DNA of 64,000 nt from Tangfeifania diversioriginum. Its GTDB lineage: Bacteria > Bacteroidota > Bacteroidia > Bacteroidales > Prolixibacteraceae. Below are positions 62,896-64,000 of the stretch, in pieces. Both the position numbers and the translations under genes were made by a program. The stretch spans positions 1 to 64,000 of the forward strand of contig CAMCBW010000026.1 of the NCBI GenBank assembly GCA_945873105.1. Direction: 5' to 3'. The notes beneath the pieces were generated by a model. The model made no database searches. It was not told the DNA's origin and saw only the letters and a program-made list of their open reading frames with translations. The number at the start of each line of letters is the position of its first letter. Position 1 is the first letter of the stretch.

Positions 62896-64000
62896 GAAAG
62901 TCAGGCATCCTCCCGTTTTTTGTTCTTCTGTTCCTGCTTTGGGTGGAAGGGTTGAGTGCGCAGCCAAATACGCTCTATTTTATGAAAGGGATCGCTCAGA
63001 CCAAGGATCTTAACCCTTCCAGACCAGGAATTGAGCGGGGGTTTTACATCGGGTTGCCTCTCTTTTCGAAGTTTGATTTTTCGGTCAATACCAACAATTG
63101 GAGATACAATGATTTGATTCATAGGGGTAGTGGAGCGCTTTCTGATTCCCTGGTATGGGATTTCAATAAATTTTTATCCTCGTTGGACAAGAACAACTTT
63201 GCCATGGAATCGGCTGCTGTGGCGCTGGTAGATATTGGTTGGAAGAAGGGGAGGCAATTTTACGGCTTTTCCTGGAGTGAGCGTGAATTCTCTGAGCCTG
63301 TTTTTACCAAAAGTCTTGTCAATCTTATGTATTACGGCAATGCACCATTTATTGGAAGTACTTACCATTCCGGGTATTTTGGGGTTAGAGGCGCACATTA
63401 CCGCGAATTCGCCTTTACTTTTGCCAATGAAATAAGTAAAAAACTGAGTGTCGGAATTACGGGAAAATTGTTGTTTGGAATGGCAGGAATCAAAACTGCT
63501 GGATTAAATTTTGTAGCAGGAATGCCAAAAAGTGGGGATGAGATTGATCTAGCGGCCGGGGGTAAAGCCTTTATTTCAGCACCTGTTGATATAAGGATCG
63601 TCAATGATCGTGGGTATAAATTGTATGCCAAGGACTATTTCGATTTGTCAACCTATTTGACAAATTTTGGCAATCCCGGACTGGCTGTTGATGTAGGTCT
63701 TTCCAACAAGGTAAGCGAGCAGTTCGAGTTCTCGGTGAGTCTGATTGACCTGGGGTTCATCTCCTGGAAGCAAAATGTTACGGTGCTTACAGAACGGGCG
63801 CATTTTTTGTTTGAAGGAATCCACCTGAATGCCACAACACCCACCAATCATCCGCCCTCCTCGACCGATGTCAAAGGATTGTTTCTGGCACTCAGAGATA
63901 CTCTTCGAACCACTTTCCTCCCAATTGAGAGCAATGACGATTTTAAAACCCTGCTTCCTGTTAAATTGTATGCAGCCGGTGAATACCAATTTAATGAAGA
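62892..64000 (+). CDS. DUF5723 family outer-membrane protein, second copy (3' end outside window)
   Basis: The open frame starts at the ATG overlapping the lipoprotein stop and runs off the window after about 369 codons. A signal peptide (about 1-22) is followed by QPNTLYFMKGIAQTKDLNPS, then NTNNWRYNDLIHRG, TGKLLFGMAGI and NFGNPGLAVDVGL, each matching the DUF5723 protein at 2656-4104. By eye the two share well over a third of residues, so the duplication is old. Partial at the 3' end. Confidence 0.85.
   Translation, partial: MRKSGILPFFVLLFLLWVEGLSAQPNTLYFMKGIAQTKDLNPSRPGIERGFYIGLPLFSKFDFSVNTNNWRYNDLIHRGSGALSDSLVWDFNKFLSSLDKNNFAMESAAVALVDIGWKKGRQFYGFSWSEREFSEPVFTKSLVNLMYYGNAPFIGSTYHSGYFGVRGAHYREFAFTFANEISKKLSVGITGKLLFGMAGIKTAGLNFVAGMPKSGDEIDLAAGGKAFISAPVDIRIVNDRGYKLYAKDYFDLSTYLTNFGNPGLAVDVGLSNKVSEQFEFSVSLIDLGFISWKQNVTVLTERAHFLFEGIHLNATTPTNHPPSSTDVKGLFLALRDTLRTTFLPIESNDDFKTLLPVKLYAAGEYQFNE

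Overview
The window looks like chromosome of a member of the Bacteroidota, most likely an environmental or gut relative of Bacteroidales/Marinilabiliales. The evidence is a SusC/SusD pair, many lipoproteins, DUF4296, DUF4922 and DUF5723 family proteins, a bactofilin, near absence of Shine-Dalgarno sites, and repeated matches to the Bacteroidota -7 promoter element TAnnTTTG. About 50 protein genes fill it. I found no tRNA, rRNA, CRISPR array or intact transposase.

Layout. 1-4.1 kb is a scarred edge: short direct repeats that could be a transposon end abut a 5'-truncated short-chain dehydrogenase, and a DUF2059 gene is frameshifted in its signal peptide. Then comes a lipoprotein + DUF5723 gene pair whose paralogous pair lies at the right end (62.3-64.0 kb, running off the window). 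4.3-8.3 kb carries a CorA-type metal transporter behind a leader with two competing hairpins, a lipoprotein, a GntR/FadR regulator, a hemolysin-III/PAQR membrane protein and a HAD phosphatase. 8.6-16.1 kb has an exported metallophosphoesterase/PQQ-propeller protein divergent from SusC/SusD.

16.6-40.5 kb is the main system: a dense locus for dismantling and salvaging peptidoglycan. On the minus strand, in transcription order, it encodes a GH9-CE4 fusion, a transglutaminase-like lipoprotein, a GHL10 (DigH-like) glycosidase, a NagX-like membrane protein, an amidase with an inserted golvesin domain, a GT2 glycosyltransferase, a DUF4922 GalT/HIT-like protein, a SpoIID-like protein without signal peptide, an AmpG-type permease, a NagZ-beta-lactamase-fold fusion, an NlpC/P60 lipoprotein and a Tat-type exported dipeptide epimerase. 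Divergently it encodes a MurNAc/GlcNAc kinase and MurQ. Together these would strip the peptide, cut glycan strands, import the sugar, phosphorylate it and convert MurNAc-6P to GlcNAc-6P. The GT2-DUF4922-SpoIID trio, all predicted cytoplasmic, has no assigned place in the known pathway and is the most promising undescribed part.

40.6-59.5 kb is mostly housekeeping: succinyl-CoA synthetase, YitT, M23 peptidase, mannose-1-P guanylyltransferase, a MlaEF-type lipid ABC transporter, DUF4296 lipoprotein, amidohydrolase, radical SAM protein, ComB, PatB-type lyase, an isoprenoid/ribosomal group (polyprenyl synthase, bactofilin, L32, DUF177, Dxs), a GH32 protein lacking the usual nucleophile, and a U32 peptidase. 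59.6-64.0 kb holds a large exported protein of unknown function plus the second lipoprotein/DUF5723 pair.

Repeats are a theme. Several intergenic gaps on the minus strand hold 7-8 bp tandem repeats, often as inverted pairs next to stop codons. A 41-bp palindromic unit is repeated four times at 16.3 kb, and two REP-like elements plus a 115-123 bp tandem repeat split the peptidoglycan operon at 17.8-18.4 kb.
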